This document shows positions 33,771-43,703 of a DNA stretch of 64,000 nt, in pieces. The notes under the pieces were generated by a model. That model made no database searches, was not told where the DNA came from, and was given only the letters and a program-made list of their open reading frames with translations. Both the position numbers and the translations under genes were made by a program. Origin of the DNA: Verrucomicrobiaceae bacterium UBA2429 (lineage in GTDB: Bacteria > Verrucomicrobiota > Verrucomicrobiia > Verrucomicrobiales > Verrucomicrobiaceae); NCBI GenBank assembly GCA_002343505.1, contig DDQZ01000102.1, forward strand, positions 85,435 through 149,434, read 5' to 3'. Position 1 is the first letter of the stretch, and each line of letters starts with the position of its first letter.

Positions 33771-35315
33771 TTAAGTCCAAAGGTTCCGGTCCAGCGTGCG
33801 GTAGCCGATGGCCTCCAGGACACTGTCGGGGTCGATCCTCTCCCCCCCTTTCAGGTCGGCGAGGGTTCGGGCAACTTTCAGGATGCGGTCGTGGGCGCGG
33901 GCGCTGAAGTTCATCTCGCTCATGGCGTGCTCCAAGAGTCCCGCGCATTCAGAATCTAGCTCGCAATGCTTTTTTATGAGTCGCGGCGTCATGCCACTGT
34001 TTGTGTGGGTGGACTTTTGGCCCTTGAACCGCTCTGCTTGCACTTCCCTCACCCTTTCGACGCGTTGGCGGATAGCTTCGGAGGACTCTTCCGTCGCAGT
34101 GCTGGACAGTGCCTTGTAGTCCACGAGAGGCACGTCCACATGGAGGTCGATGCGGTCGAGCAACGGCCCGCTGATACGCTGGCGATAGCGCTGGATCATG
34201 GTCGAGGTGCAGCGACAGGCTCTTTTCGGATCGCCGTAAAATCCACACTGGCACGGGTTCATAGCCGCCACGAGAAGCGCTGACGCTGGGAATGTCATCG
34301 TGCCTGCCGCGCGAGAGATGGTGACTCTCCCATCTTCTAACGGCTGCCGAAGCACTTCGAGCGTGCTGCGGCGGAACTCCGGCAGTTCATCGAGAAAAAG
34401 CACGCCATTGTGAGCCAGCGAGATTTCTCCTGGGCCAGGATTCGTGCCACCACCAAGCAACCCCGCATCGCTGATCGTGTGATGCGGCGAGCGGAAAGGC
34501 CGCGTGGCGACAAAAGCCCGCGACTCGCTCAACATGCCGCTGGCACTGTGAATCTTGGTCGTCTCGATGGCCTCGCCCTCGGTCATTTTGGGCATGATGG
34601 TGCAGATGCGTTTCGCGATCATGCTTTTACCCGTTCCCGGAGGCCCGACCATCAGCAGATTATGTCCGCCCGCCACAGCCACCTCGATGGCACGCTTTGC
34701 ATGGCCTTGTCCTTTCACATCGGCAAAGTCGATGTCGTAGTGCTCGGAGGCAGCGAAGAACTCGGCAGCGCGGCATGGCTCAGGAGCCAGCTCGATCTCC
34801 CCTTTCAGAAAATCCACCACTTCACGCAGGTTCGAGCAACCGATGATGTCGATACCAGCCACAACGCTCGCCTCAATCGCCGCCCGCTTGGGCACGATCA
34901 GCCGTTTCCGGCCCTTTCGCCGAGCTTCGAGCGCGACGGCCAGCAGTCCGCGCACAGGCCGCAGTTCCCCATTCAAAGCCAGCTCACCGATCATTGCCGT
35001 TTCAGCGAGCGCCTGGATGGGAACCTTCACGCGATGCGCAATCAGCGAAATCGCGATGGGCAGATCAAAACCCGGCCCTTCCTTTTTCAAATCTGCAGGA
35101 GCAAGGTTCACCGTCGTGGTGCCGTCGTTCATGGCGAAGCCACAGGAGGAAATCGCCGCAGTCACACGTTCCCGGCTCTCCTTCACCGACGCGTCAGGCA
35201 GCCCGACGATGAACATCTTTGGCGTCCCGCCACCATCATGCGACTCGATCTCGACCTCCAAGGCGTCAACGCCGACGAGGGTGGCAGAGTAGGTGCGGGC
35301 AATCATGGATGCCAA
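33771..35315 (-). CDS. comM: Full-length ComM (YifB family), element-borne second copy
   Basis: 514 residues, normal length. N-terminal ChlI/Lon-like domain ([44 protein letters not shown]), AAA+ domain with Walker A GPPGTGKS at 224-231 and Walker [10 protein letters not shown] near 307, then the C-terminal helicase part containing [13 protein letters not shown]. ComM is a hexameric helicase that extends branch migration during natural transformation. It should be functional, whereas the host copy next door is truncated. Uniform, lower GC than the fragment argues for a foreign allele and not a hybrid rebuilt from host N-terminus and element C-terminus. It is upstream-adjacent to jetD with 42 bp between them, same strand. 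Confidence 0.93.
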   Translation of the reverse strand: MASMIARTYSATLVGVDALEVEIESHDGGGTPKMFIVGLPDASVKESRERVTAAISSCGFAMNDGTTTVNLAPADLKKEGPGFDLPIAISLIAHRVKVPIQALAETAMIGELALNGELRPVRGLLAVALEARRKGRKRLIVPKRAAIEASVVAGIDIIGCSNLREVVDFLKGEIELAPEPCRAAEFFAASEHYDIDFADVKGQGHAKRAIEVAVAGGHNLLMVGPPGTGKSMIAKRICTIMPKMTEGEAIETTKIHSASGMLSESRAFVATRPFRSPHHTISDAGLLGGGTNPGPGEISLAHNGVLFLDELPEFRRSTLEVLRQPLEDGRVTISRAAGTMTFPASALLVAAMNPCQCGFYGDPKRACRCTSTMIQRYRQRISGPLLDRIDLHVDVPLVDYKALSSTATEESSEAIRQRVERVREVQAERFKGQKSTHTNSGMTPRLIKKHCELDSECAGLLEHAMSEMNFSARAHDRILKVARTLADLKGGERIDPDSVLEAIGYRTLDRNLWT

Positions 35316-35357
35316 GTATCGAAAAGACAGATGTCACTGCAAGCAGTGGTTTCAGCC

Positions 35358-36695
35358 TCACTTACGCGGAATGGCTTCTGCATTGGCTGGCCCTGATCCA
35401 AGATTGAGCGAACCGACTGTGCGGCCGAGACGAGATTCATTTTTTCCACACACCTTGTTCAGCAACTCTTCAGCCAGGACTTCCTCATCGTAGGCAACGC
35501 CGCGTTGCCGCATTTTGGTCGCTAAATCAGGGCTCCATGGTGAGGGGCACGGCGCACCAAGAAGTTCTCGGCTCGGATAGGATTCCGCGGCCAGGTAGGA
35601 GGCAACGTCGAAAGCCCAAGGAATGGCTCCGATCTCTTCGATTACCCGCCGGGCAATGGCGACGCCCCGCCAATCAAAATCACCATGATAGTGCAGTCGG
35701 GCACCGGTTGATCTCAAATGGCGCAAAAGAAGTCTCACTGCCGTAGTGGGCTCACCATTCACACAGACGAGTGGAGGGCACTGGTGGCCAAAACGATTTG
35801 CGGCGATACTGACGACGGTTGGATTCTCGCAAACATAAACGTCGGATGGACTTTGGATCGAACTCCACTCCGTGGACCATATCAGGCGGGTGGTCAGATG
35901 GAGCGGCTGATTCTCCGCCGAGGCAGACGACGTAAGCCTGCAAAGCAGCGCATCGCCGTGAAGGGCCAGATTGAACACCAACACAGGAGCACTGAGCTCA
36001 TCGCAGATCACACCGAAAGCTCCCCACAACTCTCGGCGAGATTCTGACCGCGATGGTATAGGTTGATTGATTCGCAACGCTAGGCCTCGCAAGACAAGGG
36101 TGGATAGTATTGAACCGACGTCCAAAGCGTGGCTGTCGCCGCAGAACTCGGCAGACACTCCGGCAAGGGACCGTTCAGTTTCCAATGGCAAGGCTTGGAG
36201 CAGCCTCGCAGCAGTCTCCAACCAACCGCGGGCTTGCTCAGTGTCTCCTTTGGACATTCGTTTGAGAAGGCCATCGCGTTTCAGAGACGCGAGCCACTCT
36301 TCCCATCGGTCGAACGGAGCTACTGCAATAGCTCCCTCCATTCGAGGCCAAAAGTCCTGCCACGCTTGTTCTCGGGTGCGTGTTGCGAGATGACTCGGCG
36401 ACATGGGGCCGTGCAGAAGCTCAAGGATAACTTGCCAGTCAGGCTCAAAGCCACCATGCGCCAGAGCTGCGGCAATTCTGCCGAGGTCGTAGCGCAGAAT
36501 GGCGCTGCTTGATTGCGCTGGCAGGCGCAAGAGCCGGGCATAGAGCAGGCACTCTGTTTCAGTCGGCTGCCGCAGACTGACGGCAGATGGGAAGGCCCGA
36601 CCTTGATCCCGGTAGTTCAGCAGGGCTGCGATGAAGCGATCCCACCCTGGCTGGAGGAAGATCGCACGAAGCCGTTCCTGGTCCTGGATTTTCAT
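35358..36695 (-). CDS. jetD: Wadjet JetD (DUF2399/TIGR02679-type nuclease subunit)
   Basis: 445 residues. The C-terminal third is the Toprim-like DUF2399 domain: VYVCENPTVVSIAANRFG (catalytic Glu), LVCVNGEPTTAVRLLLRHL, and LHYHGDFDWRGVAIARRVI with the DxD metal pair. The N-terminal two thirds are helical, as in TIGR02679 proteins. In Wadjet systems JetD is the endonuclease that cuts closed-circular plasmid DNA once the JetABC SMC motor has extruded it. Starts 4 bp before the stop of jetC (ATGA overlap), last gene of the jetABCD run. No active-site loss seen. Confidence 0.9.
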   Translation of the reverse strand: MKIQDQERLRAIFLQPGWDRFIAALLNYRDQGRAFPSAVSLRQPTETECLLYARLLRLPAQSSSAILRYDLGRIAAALAHGGFEPDWQVILELLHGPMSPSHLATRTREQAWQDFWPRMEGAIAVAPFDRWEEWLASLKRDGLLKRMSKGDTEQARGWLETAARLLQALPLETERSLAGVSAEFCGDSHALDVGSILSTLVLRGLALRINQPIPSRSESRRELWGAFGVICDELSAPVLVFNLALHGDALLCRLTSSASAENQPLHLTTRLIWSTEWSSIQSPSDVYVCENPTVVSIAANRFGHQCPPLVCVNGEPTTAVRLLLRHLRSTGARLHYHGDFDWRGVAIARRVIEEIGAIPWAFDVASYLAAESYPSRELLGAPCPSPWSPDLATKMRQRGVAYDEEVLAEELLNKVCGKNESRLGRTVGSLNLGSGPANAEAIPRK

Positions 36696-39600
36696 GTTCG
36701 TAACTCAGGGGTATCCGGCACAGGTGCGCGCCGACAGGCTTTGCCATTCCAAACCCAGCGTGTGGCAGCGACAGCATCCGCGTTGGCCACAAGCTGGTAA
36801 ATGGCAATGCCAGACAAAGTGGCGTGCGTGCCCCACTCACGTTCACTCGTCATGAGCAAGTCGAGATCAAAGGCTTCAAGTAAGCCCATGAGTTCTGCAC
36901 GCGTCGGCGTGTCCAACCCCACAAAGGCTTCGTCCAGCAGGATGAAACGAGGCGCGTGAGGAGCGGCAGTTTGGTAGTGAGATGAAGCTGCTGCCATCTT
37001 CGGAATGGTGATGAGCAGTGCCTTCTCACCTCCGGAGCCAGTGCCATACTTTTGTTTGGTCAGGCGTTCCCATTTGTCATTTTGGCGGCGCATGGCGTAG
37101 AACTGATGCCACTGGCGATAATCAAGCGCGACCTGCAACTGCTCAGCCGCTGTAGCCTTCGGATTAGCGATGCGTTGGACTGCGATCAACTGATGAAGGC
37201 ACTCGCCTACGCTCTCTCGTTCAGCGCTCGTCCAATTCGCATGATCTCCAAGAAGGAGTCGCCGAACGGCTGGCAATCCCAGCGGCAGATCGTCGATCTT
37301 TGGCTCCCACACGAGCTTCATGGTGAGCCCCAGTGTCGTGGCGCAGCGGACCATCTCTTCATTCATCTGCTCGGTGCGGGCCTTCGCCCCCTCAATGAGC
37401 GTCCGCAGTTGCATGGATACCTCCGTAACAAGGTGGCGATCAATGATGTCACGCTCTCCTTCACCTAGCAGGCGCTCACGCATCGCACGCTCATTATCCA
37501 CGGCGGCGAGACAACCAGTGGGCTTGTGAGTGACGCCGTGATAGCGGCACTCGACAGCCTTGAGCCCCTGGCTGATGGTCTGATCAATCACTTCGCAAGC
37601 TCCGCCTGTGCTGGTGCGGAGGTCATTGATTTGTGCGTCGAGCAGGTTCAGGCGCTTGGTCCAGGCATCATCGCTGTCGTCCATCTCTGGCAACTCCTTG
37701 TCGATGCGGCGAGCGATAGTCACAGCGCGCGTCGCGGACCATGCGTCGGTCTCGATGTCCGCCAAGCTGTCGTGCGCCTCGGGGAAGAGGCCATGAATCG
37801 CTGGCACTCGCAGCGCGGAGATCGCACGATCACGAACGCCCTCCTCAAGGGAGATTCTCTCCTTTGCTGGAGCAAGCTGAGCGTGGTGGGCGGCATGGGA
37901 TGCCTTGGCTTCGCTCAAGAAATCACGAGCCTGCTCTAGATGTGAGTTCGCCGCTATCTTAGCCACCTCTGCGTTACGCAGTTGGCTTTGATACTCGATC
38001 ACAGATGCGCCGGAAGTCGTGAGCAATGTCTCATGGGTTTGGCTGGCCTGAACTTGCTTGTGGTGGGCAACTTCGAGTTCGGCGTTTCTCGACGCGTGCT
38101 CCTCCGTATCCACACGAGCCCTGCTTTGCGCCCCCTCCAAATGCTGTCGTGAAGTGATCCACGCTTGCAGACATCCCCATGCCTCGGTGATTGCCCTTTC
38201 ATAGCCAACCCATGCAGGGCGTAACTCATGCAGCCGATACAGATGGTCGGCATAGCCCAGGTGGGTTGCATCACGGTTCAATGCAGCCTGGGCTCCTTCT
38301 GCTTGCTTCCTTGCATCCTGGGTCCTTTGCGCTGCGATCGCATGGGCATTGGTTGCCTGGGTAAGTTTGGTTCTTGCCTCAGTGCGCAGCGTCAGCCCCT
38401 CAAAGACGCTTTCATCACGAGGTGCGGACTTTGATTCTGCGGTAGCTTCGGCTTCCCGAGCATCAAGCTGTTCTCTCTCTCGATGAAGCAGGTCTTCTTT
38501 GCGCTGAAGTTCATCGAGTTGCACTTCGATCTCCGCGAGGCGCTGGAGCCGAGCGCGCTCTCGGCTTGTGGAGCCGAGGTATTGGGCCATTGGCTTGGTC
38601 CCACGGCCAAAGATCGGCCCCAGTTGCCAATGTCCATCAAGTGTGACCCAATGCGCTGAATGTTCACTCCCTGCACCGATGTGATGAAGTGTTTGTGCCA
38701 GCGTTTCTGCCGTGATGCCGCATCCCGCTGGCAAGTCCGCGACAAGCCATGATGCAAGTGTGGGCACCGCAGATGCGATGAATCGGTCTCCATGCGCCAG
38801 GAAAGTGTCATTTGGCAGTGGCCCGGACAGCGTGCCGTCTGGTGTGATCCAAGCATCCAGCAATCCTGATGCTTCTAGGGCTGCTTCGAGTCCAGCTTTT
38901 TGTGAGTCGCTCAGCGAAGGATGAAACTCACAAAGCTGCCACAAAGGTGCGCCACGACGCCCAGTGCGTGAGTCAGCATCGCGAGTAGCTGGTAGTGGTG
39001 GAGGCGGTGCCGCATGAGCAAGCTCGTCTCGGTTCCGAAAAAGCACATCCCTCTCGTGAAAGAGCTGATCCAAAGCGTGCTGCCATTGAGTTCGGGCTTG
39101 GCTAATGGAAGCGGCCTCGGACTGTCCTGCCAGCATGATCTGACCTGCGAGAACGCGGTGCCGACCATCAGCAGTCTCCAGCCAATCATCCATCGACTGA
39201 GCAAGCTCCGACCAGGCAGGCGTCTTGAGCCAACGCAGTTGCTGGTGCCAATCCGTGTATTCGCCCGTGAGAGATTTCAGCGCAGCTTCCGCTGCCGCAT
39301 GATGGCGATCTGCATTTTCACGATGCTCGCTGGCAATGCCCTCCAAGCGATCCTCCTCAGTTTGTGCGCGCGCAAGCGTGGCTCGCGCATCGTCCACATC
39401 TTTGAGTGCCTCCTCGATCTGCTTCAGCCGATGCAGGTGATCTCCCGCCAACCGCTGATGTTCCACCTTCAGCTTGACCAAACCGGGTTGATCTCCAGGC
39501 CACTGACTCAAAGACTGATGCTCGGCATGAAAACCTGCTAGCTGAGCCTGCACTGTCGCGATCTTCCACGTTGAATCTCGCTCTTGTAGGCGGTCATCGT

Positions 39601-40732
39601 GGTCGCTCTGCTGTGAGGCAACTTCAGCTTCTGCTTTGACGAGTTTGCTTGCAGCGATCTCGGCACGTTGAAGTGCGGCGGAGTGCTGGCTTTGCGCCTC
39701 TTCCGCTGCTTTGGCCGCATTGTTAAGGCTTTCAGCCTTGTCAGCATCCTCGCTATCTTTGAGCGTGCTCAGATGAGCTTCGGCTCTTGTGAAGGCATCC
39801 CTCGCTTCAATCAATTCGCTCTCAGCGTTGGCAACATTGTCGGAAGCCTCCGCAATTTGGCGTTCAATCGCGATGACCTTGCGTGAAGCATCTTCATACT
39901 TCGAGTGCGTGGTCCGCACCTCCGCCGCCAAGCGCTGGATGGCGGCCTGGAGATAGCTTTGATACGAGGCACGGAAAGTAGTGAGTGACTTGGAGAGCCC
40001 TGTAAGTGCATTGAACTGGAGGCGCAGGTCATCCAGTTGCTTGAACGCATCAGCCACATGCTGAACCACATCCTCGGGAAGTGGTGGCAGTGCGTCCGAA
40101 AGAGCATCGAAAATCGGCTGTGCCTCCAGCTTCTTGTTCAGTTGCGGCGAGCGCAGTTGGATCAATAGCTCGATCAGCGATTCGTAACGTTCCCGGCCTA
40201 GAGAGAACAATCGGCGATCCACTTCCGCCCGATACTCACGGGCCGTCGGGTAAAGGCAACTCGTGCCGAGAATCTCAGCGAGACGATCCTTGCTCACAGG
40301 ATGTGAGTTCTCCACTAACTGAAAGTCAGCGCCCATGCGCTTCTCCGTGATGAAGAACCATCGGTTGCTATCGCCGCCGTGCACAGCCCGAAGGCCAATG
40401 CCCAGAGTGACGTAGTGCTCAGTGCCCGCATCATCCCGCCTGCCGAACTCGATCCAACTGTATCCTGTCCGTTCCCGGTATTGATCCATGAGCAAGTGCC
40501 AATCAATCCGGCGCGCGGGATCACGATCCGGCTCTACGTAGCGGGGCTCAATTCTTCCATCGAGAAGAAAGGGCAATTGCAAAGCCAGAACCCGCGACTT
40601 GCCGGTGCCATTGTTGCCGCGAATCAGCAAGCGCCCTTTCTCAAACCAAAACTCCTGTTGTTCGTATTTGAAGAGATTGATCAAGCCGCTGCGCAGGGCT
40701 TGGAATCGAGAACTGGTTGGTGTGGGCAACAT
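36692..40732 (-). CDS. jetC: Wadjet JetC, SMC/MukB-like ATPase (TIGR02680 type)
   Basis: 1346 residues. N-terminal SMC head with Walker A GNNGTGKS at 39-46 (RLLIRGNNGTGKSRVLALQLPFLLDG). Long coiled-coil blocks rich in Ala, Glu, Gln and Arg (about 270-500 and 780-1070) flank a central hinge-like region. C-terminal head with signature motif GTGSGGEKA and Walker B FILLDEAFVGLD, then the D-loop. It is the DNA loop-extruding motor of the anti-plasmid complex, acting with JetA (kleisin) and JetB (KITE). jetB ends 3 bp upstream and jetD overlaps its end by 4 bp. All ATPase motifs are intact. Confidence 0.94.
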   Translation of the reverse strand: MLPTPTSSRFQALRSGLINLFKYEQQEFWFEKGRLLIRGNNGTGKSRVLALQLPFLLDGRIEPRYVEPDRDPARRIDWHLLMDQYRERTGYSWIEFGRRDDAGTEHYVTLGIGLRAVHGGDSNRWFFITEKRMGADFQLVENSHPVSKDRLAEILGTSCLYPTAREYRAEVDRRLFSLGRERYESLIELLIQLRSPQLNKKLEAQPIFDALSDALPPLPEDVVQHVADAFKQLDDLRLQFNALTGLSKSLTTFRASYQSYLQAAIQRLAAEVRTTHSKYEDASRKVIAIERQIAEASDNVANAESELIEARDAFTRAEAHLSTLKDSEDADKAESLNNAAKAAEEAQSQHSAALQRAEIAASKLVKAEAEVASQQSDHDDRLQERDSTWKIATVQAQLAGFHAEHQSLSQWPGDQPGLVKLKVEHQRLAGDHLHRLKQIEEALKDVDDARATLARAQTEEDRLEGIASEHRENADRHHAAAEAALKSLTGEYTDWHQQLRWLKTPAWSELAQSMDDWLETADGRHRVLAGQIMLAGQSEAASISQARTQWQHALDQLFHERDVLFRNRDELAHAAPPPPLPATRDADSRTGRRGAPLWQLCEFHPSLSDSQKAGLEAALEASGLLDAWITPDGTLSGPLPNDTFLAHGDRFIASAVPTLASWLVADLPAGCGITAETLAQTLHHIGAGSEHSAHWVTLDGHWQLGPIFGRGTKPMAQYLGSTSRERARLQRLAEIEVQLDELQRKEDLLHREREQLDAREAEATAESKSAPRDESVFEGLTLRTEARTKLTQATNAHAIAAQRTQDARKQAEGAQAALNRDATHLGYADHLYRLHELRPAWVGYERAITEAWGCLQAWITSRQHLEGAQSRARVDTEEHASRNAELEVAHHKQVQASQTHETLLTTSGASVIEYQSQLRNAEVAKIAANSHLEQARDFLSEAKASHAAHHAQLAPAKERISLEEGVRDRAISALRVPAIHGLFPEAHDSLADIETDAWSATRAVTIARRIDKELPEMDDSDDAWTKRLNLLDAQINDLRTSTGGACEVIDQTISQGLKAVECRYHGVTHKPTGCLAAVDNERAMRERLLGEGERDIIDRHLVTEVSMQLRTLIEGAKARTEQMNEEMVRCATTLGLTMKLVWEPKIDDLPLGLPAVRRLLLGDHANWTSAERESVGECLHQLIAVQRIANPKATAAEQLQVALDYRQWHQFYAMRRQNDKWERLTKQKYGTGSGGEKALLITIPKMAAASSHYQTAAPHAPRFILLDEAFVGLDTPTRAELMGLLEAFDLDLLMTSEREWGTHATLSGIAIYQLVANADAVAATRWVWNGKACRRAPVPDTPELRT

Positions 40733-40735
40733 GAA

Positions 40736-41980
40736 TCAGAAAGCTTCTTTGTTTTCGGAGAAGAGACTTGTTCTCAACTCATGACGATAGCGATGGATGG
40801 CAGGCATGATGAGCAACCCATCTCTCAGATGCCGCACCAAATCGAGACTGGCGAGCCGGCGGATGACTTCTCTTGCCAGTGCCTTCTCCGCCCCATCAGC
40901 CGTGGTCTCCTTCCGCCAGTAGCCACGAAACTCCTTCGCTTTGTCCGCCAGAAACACCTCCACCACCGCAATGGGAACTATGCCGCCCGGGTCGCCGAGT
41001 CGCTGTGTGCCAAGGTGTTCCGCCGTGAGTAACGTTGCATGCCCCAACGTTCCCTCTTCAGGCATTCCTATGTCCGTGCAGTCGCCGATTGGATCGGCAA
41101 GCGCCATGCCGCCATCACGATCTTCCTTCTCAAGACCTGTCGCCTCCACCAGCCTGCGCAGAATGAATGGGCGCTGGCTGCGCAGGTAGTCGAGCGCTTC
41201 GGGCGTGAGATCAGCGGCTCCAGCATAGAGCACGGGATCATCCAGCAGCCTGCGATGCAGGTAGTGGGCGATACGCTGATGCCCCTGCTGTCCTTCATCA
41301 AGGGAGGGCTCTGCGACCAACGCCTCAAGCCGCTGCCGCCATGTTTGCTCCTGAATGGCGGCGGGCGGACGGCGGGACACCAGCAATCTGTAGATGATCA
41401 GGTGATGAACATCGTAGAGCACGTTGTAACTTCTATCGCGCTCGAACAAACCATCATCACCATCGACCTGGGTGAGAGCGTGCAGTTCTGTGAGCAGCCG
41501 GAGTGCGTTAACCATGTCACGCCGCGATTCCGCCACATCAAGATCGAACGATAGAGTGGTGAAAGCGGGCTCTTCACGCCACATATTCAGCATGGTGGTG
41601 GCGAGTTTTTCCAGCGTGGTTTGACGTTCACTGCGCACTAGAGCTGCTAAGGCCAGGCAAAGCAGAATGTAGGACCGGCGGGAGAACGGCACGCCGTCCT
41701 TCTTCGGAACCCAGGCGGGATGTGTTGCATCCATGACCCGAGCAGGCACCTTGTAGAGTCGTGCGCATTCCGTGGTAACGTCCAGCGTCCAACCTGTGTG
41801 CTTCGAGAACCACTGTCGCAGCGACTCTGCATGTCTTCGAACTTTAGCGAACGACTCGCCATGCTCGGGATGCTCCGCGATCAACAAAGGGTTCCGCAGC
41901 AAAGCACGCAATGCCTCCTGGCGCTCTGCAAGCGACGACCTCTGGTAGTCAGCGGCTTCCTGAAAGGTGGCAGTGTTCAT
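40736..41980 (-). CDS. jetB: Wadjet JetB (DUF2398/TIGR02678 type)
   Basis: 414 residues. Matches the DUF2398 pattern: YQRSSLAERQEALRALLRNPLLIAEHPEHGESFAKVRRHAESLRQWFSKHTGWTLDVT, then RLYKVPA, the SRRSYILLCLALAALVRSERQTTLEKLA segment, and winged-helix parts further on. JetB is the KITE-like dimer subunit that joins the kleisin JetA and the SMC arms. Start overlaps the jetA stop by 4 bp; stop is 3 bp before the jetC start. The tight packing shows that the three structural subunits are made together. Confidence 0.9.
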   Translation of the reverse strand: MNTATFQEAADYQRSSLAERQEALRALLRNPLLIAEHPEHGESFAKVRRHAESLRQWFSKHTGWTLDVTTECARLYKVPARVMDATHPAWVPKKDGVPFSRRSYILLCLALAALVRSERQTTLEKLATTMLNMWREEPAFTTLSFDLDVAESRRDMVNALRLLTELHALTQVDGDDGLFERDRSYNVLYDVHHLIIYRLLVSRRPPAAIQEQTWRQRLEALVAEPSLDEGQQGHQRIAHYLHRRLLDDPVLYAGAADLTPEALDYLRSQRPFILRRLVEATGLEKEDRDGGMALADPIGDCTDIGMPEEGTLGHATLLTAEHLGTQRLGDPGGIVPIAVVEVFLADKAKEFRGYWRKETTADGAEKALAREVIRRLASLDLVRHLRDGLLIMPAIHRYRHELRTSLFSENKEAF

Positions 41981-43572
41981 GCGGAGGGTTCGTCAGTGAG
42001 CTGGAGTGTGATGCGCAAATCTGGTCCTCGCAGTGTGCCGATTGGTGTATTGAGCACCGAATCCACGGCCTTAGGGTGTGGCAGCTCGATCACAACGCTC
42101 AAGCCTCCGTCAGCCGTGCTGGCAGATCCTCGTGTCTCACCAAGGCCGATCAAGGCATAGGCTTCTCCAATGGCATCCATCAGCACGTCAAAAACCGGCG
42201 CGTCGAGTTCCTCCAACTCCGACAATGTGCATGGCGTGCGCACGGCGATTGCTCTGCGAGCTGCGGTGAGCAATCGACTATCCTCCTCCGCTTGCTCAAG
42301 CAGTGCTGCCCTCGCCACGCTGCGATCCACAATGGCTGGAGGCTTGCCACGCGTGCCAGCGCGTCCCCGCTGCCATTGAGTGATGGTGATGATATAGGGC
42401 GGACAGTCCTCCCACGATGGACGTTCGCTATCCTCGATCCCGGCCCAGGCTTGCAATGTGCTCGCGTTCACTCGCATGTGCCGACAGGAATGCAGCCCAA
42501 ACGCCACCCTCCATAGCCTGTGCAAGTCGTCGTCCTCTGGAGCCTCGGCAAACCAGCGTGCCAGCATAAGGAAGTCTGTGGCGCGATCAGCACGATTTGC
42601 CCTCAGCGCGTGCATGCGCTGCACACGCTCCAGCAAAGCAGGGATGGCGGCCAGCGCCCTCGACCGCAAGCTCTCCGCGTGAGCCTGATGATCGTGAGCA
42701 CCAATGAACCACCCGCGCAGTCCAGCCCACCGATTCTGCCACATCCGCAGGGCACGCAGACGCTGTTCATCCGTCGGTGACAATGCGTCCTTCAGTTCAG
42801 CGTTTGCAGCAGCTTCCAGTGCTGGGGATATATCTGCACTCTCTAACTGTTGGAGCAGCCGGCTCACTCGGAAGGTGGCATTTACCAACTCCTTCACAAA
42901 ACGGTCGAGATAACCCAGAAGCTCTTCTTTAAGAGCGAGAAAAGACACCTCTTCCGCTTCTGGGCGATCCAGCTCCCGCTGCAAACCACCGATAAACATC
43001 TGCGCTCGTGTTACCAGCGTGTCGAAGCGGGATGATAGTTCGGTGAGCGTGCGCACAGCCTTCCCTGTGTCCAGTTCCTCACTCGCCATCAGACCCACTA
43101 GTTCCTCCAGCGCTTCAGCTATGTCACGAAGTGCTGAGGCAGAAAGCTCTCCCGGCCGTGCCAAACCCTCATCAAACTCTGCCAGCGCCCGCTCGGCCAG
43201 ATCACCAGCCTGTGTGAGCTGGTATAGCATCTTGGGGCGCAAATACTCCTCAATGGTGCGCGCTGATACCGCGTCCCGTGCGGCACTCAGGTTTCCCCAG
43301 TCACAGAGAGAAGTCAGGCAGACGGTGATCGACTCTTCATCTTCGAGGCCGACTTGTCGCCGCTCTTCTTCGTTGAGTCGGGCAAGCATATCGGCGGGAC
43401 GCAATGCAATCTCAAACCTTTCTTTGGCCGCGACAAAAAGACGGAGAATGTTCCTGTATGCCCCAACCTTCTGCGCAGAAAGATGGTGGAAGACACGGTG
43501 ATTTACGTCCGCCCCGTTTAAAATCACGGCGGACTCCTCGGTAGTGTCTGGGTGGGGCAAATGTTCGGGCAC
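41977..43572 (-). CDS. jetA: Wadjet JetA (DUF2397/TIGR02677 type, kleisin-like)
   Basis: 531 residues. Typical DUF2397 opening HRVFHHLSAQKVGAYRNILRLFVAAKERFEIALRPADMLARL, then EEYLRPKMLYQLTQAGDLAERALAEFD, and a helical middle. First gene of the jetABCD operon. The frame begins with GTG at 43572; a predicted promoter puts transcription start a few bases before it, so the message may be leaderless. Translation from an inner GTG before NHRVFHHL is an alternative, as many relatives start near there. This DUF2397/2398/SMC/DUF2399 set is the variant I recall being called Wadjet type III. Confidence 0.9.
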   Translation of the reverse strand: MPEHLPHPDTTEESAVILNGADVNHRVFHHLSAQKVGAYRNILRLFVAAKERFEIALRPADMLARLNEEERRQVGLEDEESITVCLTSLCDWGNLSAARDAVSARTIEEYLRPKMLYQLTQAGDLAERALAEFDEGLARPGELSASALRDIAEALEELVGLMASEELDTGKAVRTLTELSSRFDTLVTRAQMFIGGLQRELDRPEAEEVSFLALKEELLGYLDRFVKELVNATFRVSRLLQQLESADISPALEAAANAELKDALSPTDEQRLRALRMWQNRWAGLRGWFIGAHDHQAHAESLRSRALAAIPALLERVQRMHALRANRADRATDFLMLARWFAEAPEDDDLHRLWRVAFGLHSCRHMRVNASTLQAWAGIEDSERPSWEDCPPYIITITQWQRGRAGTRGKPPAIVDRSVARAALLEQAEEDSRLLTAARRAIAVRTPCTLSELEELDAPVFDVLMDAIGEAYALIGLGETRGSASTADGGLSVVIELPHPKAVDSVLNTPIGTLRGPDLRITLQLTDEPSA

Positions 43573-43581
43573 TCAAAAGCT

Positions 43582-43610
43582 TATTTATGTGGAAAGTAGG
43601 GAATGCACAA
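43582..43610 (-). promoter_or_regulatory. jetA: Predicted promoter of the jetABCD operon
   Basis: On the minus strand, TTGTGC (43610-43605) and TAAATA (43587-43582) are separated by 17 bp. Transcription would start around 43575, next to the GTG at 43572. This is the only gap (about 130 bp) before the four jet genes. Confidence 0.4.
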
Positions 43611-43703
43611 CCCACATGCTTCACTTTCGGGGCGGTCATGAGACCGTTTCGCAATCAGACAAGTCGAGGCGATGCAGGTTCCGGGTTGAGCGACCAACGG
43701 CGA

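Noticed and set aside
33771..35315. Hybrid comM rebuilt from host N-terminus and element C-terminus
   Set aside because: Composition looks the same along the whole gene and lower than in the host fragment, and only an HTH gene without integrase lies between the two copies.
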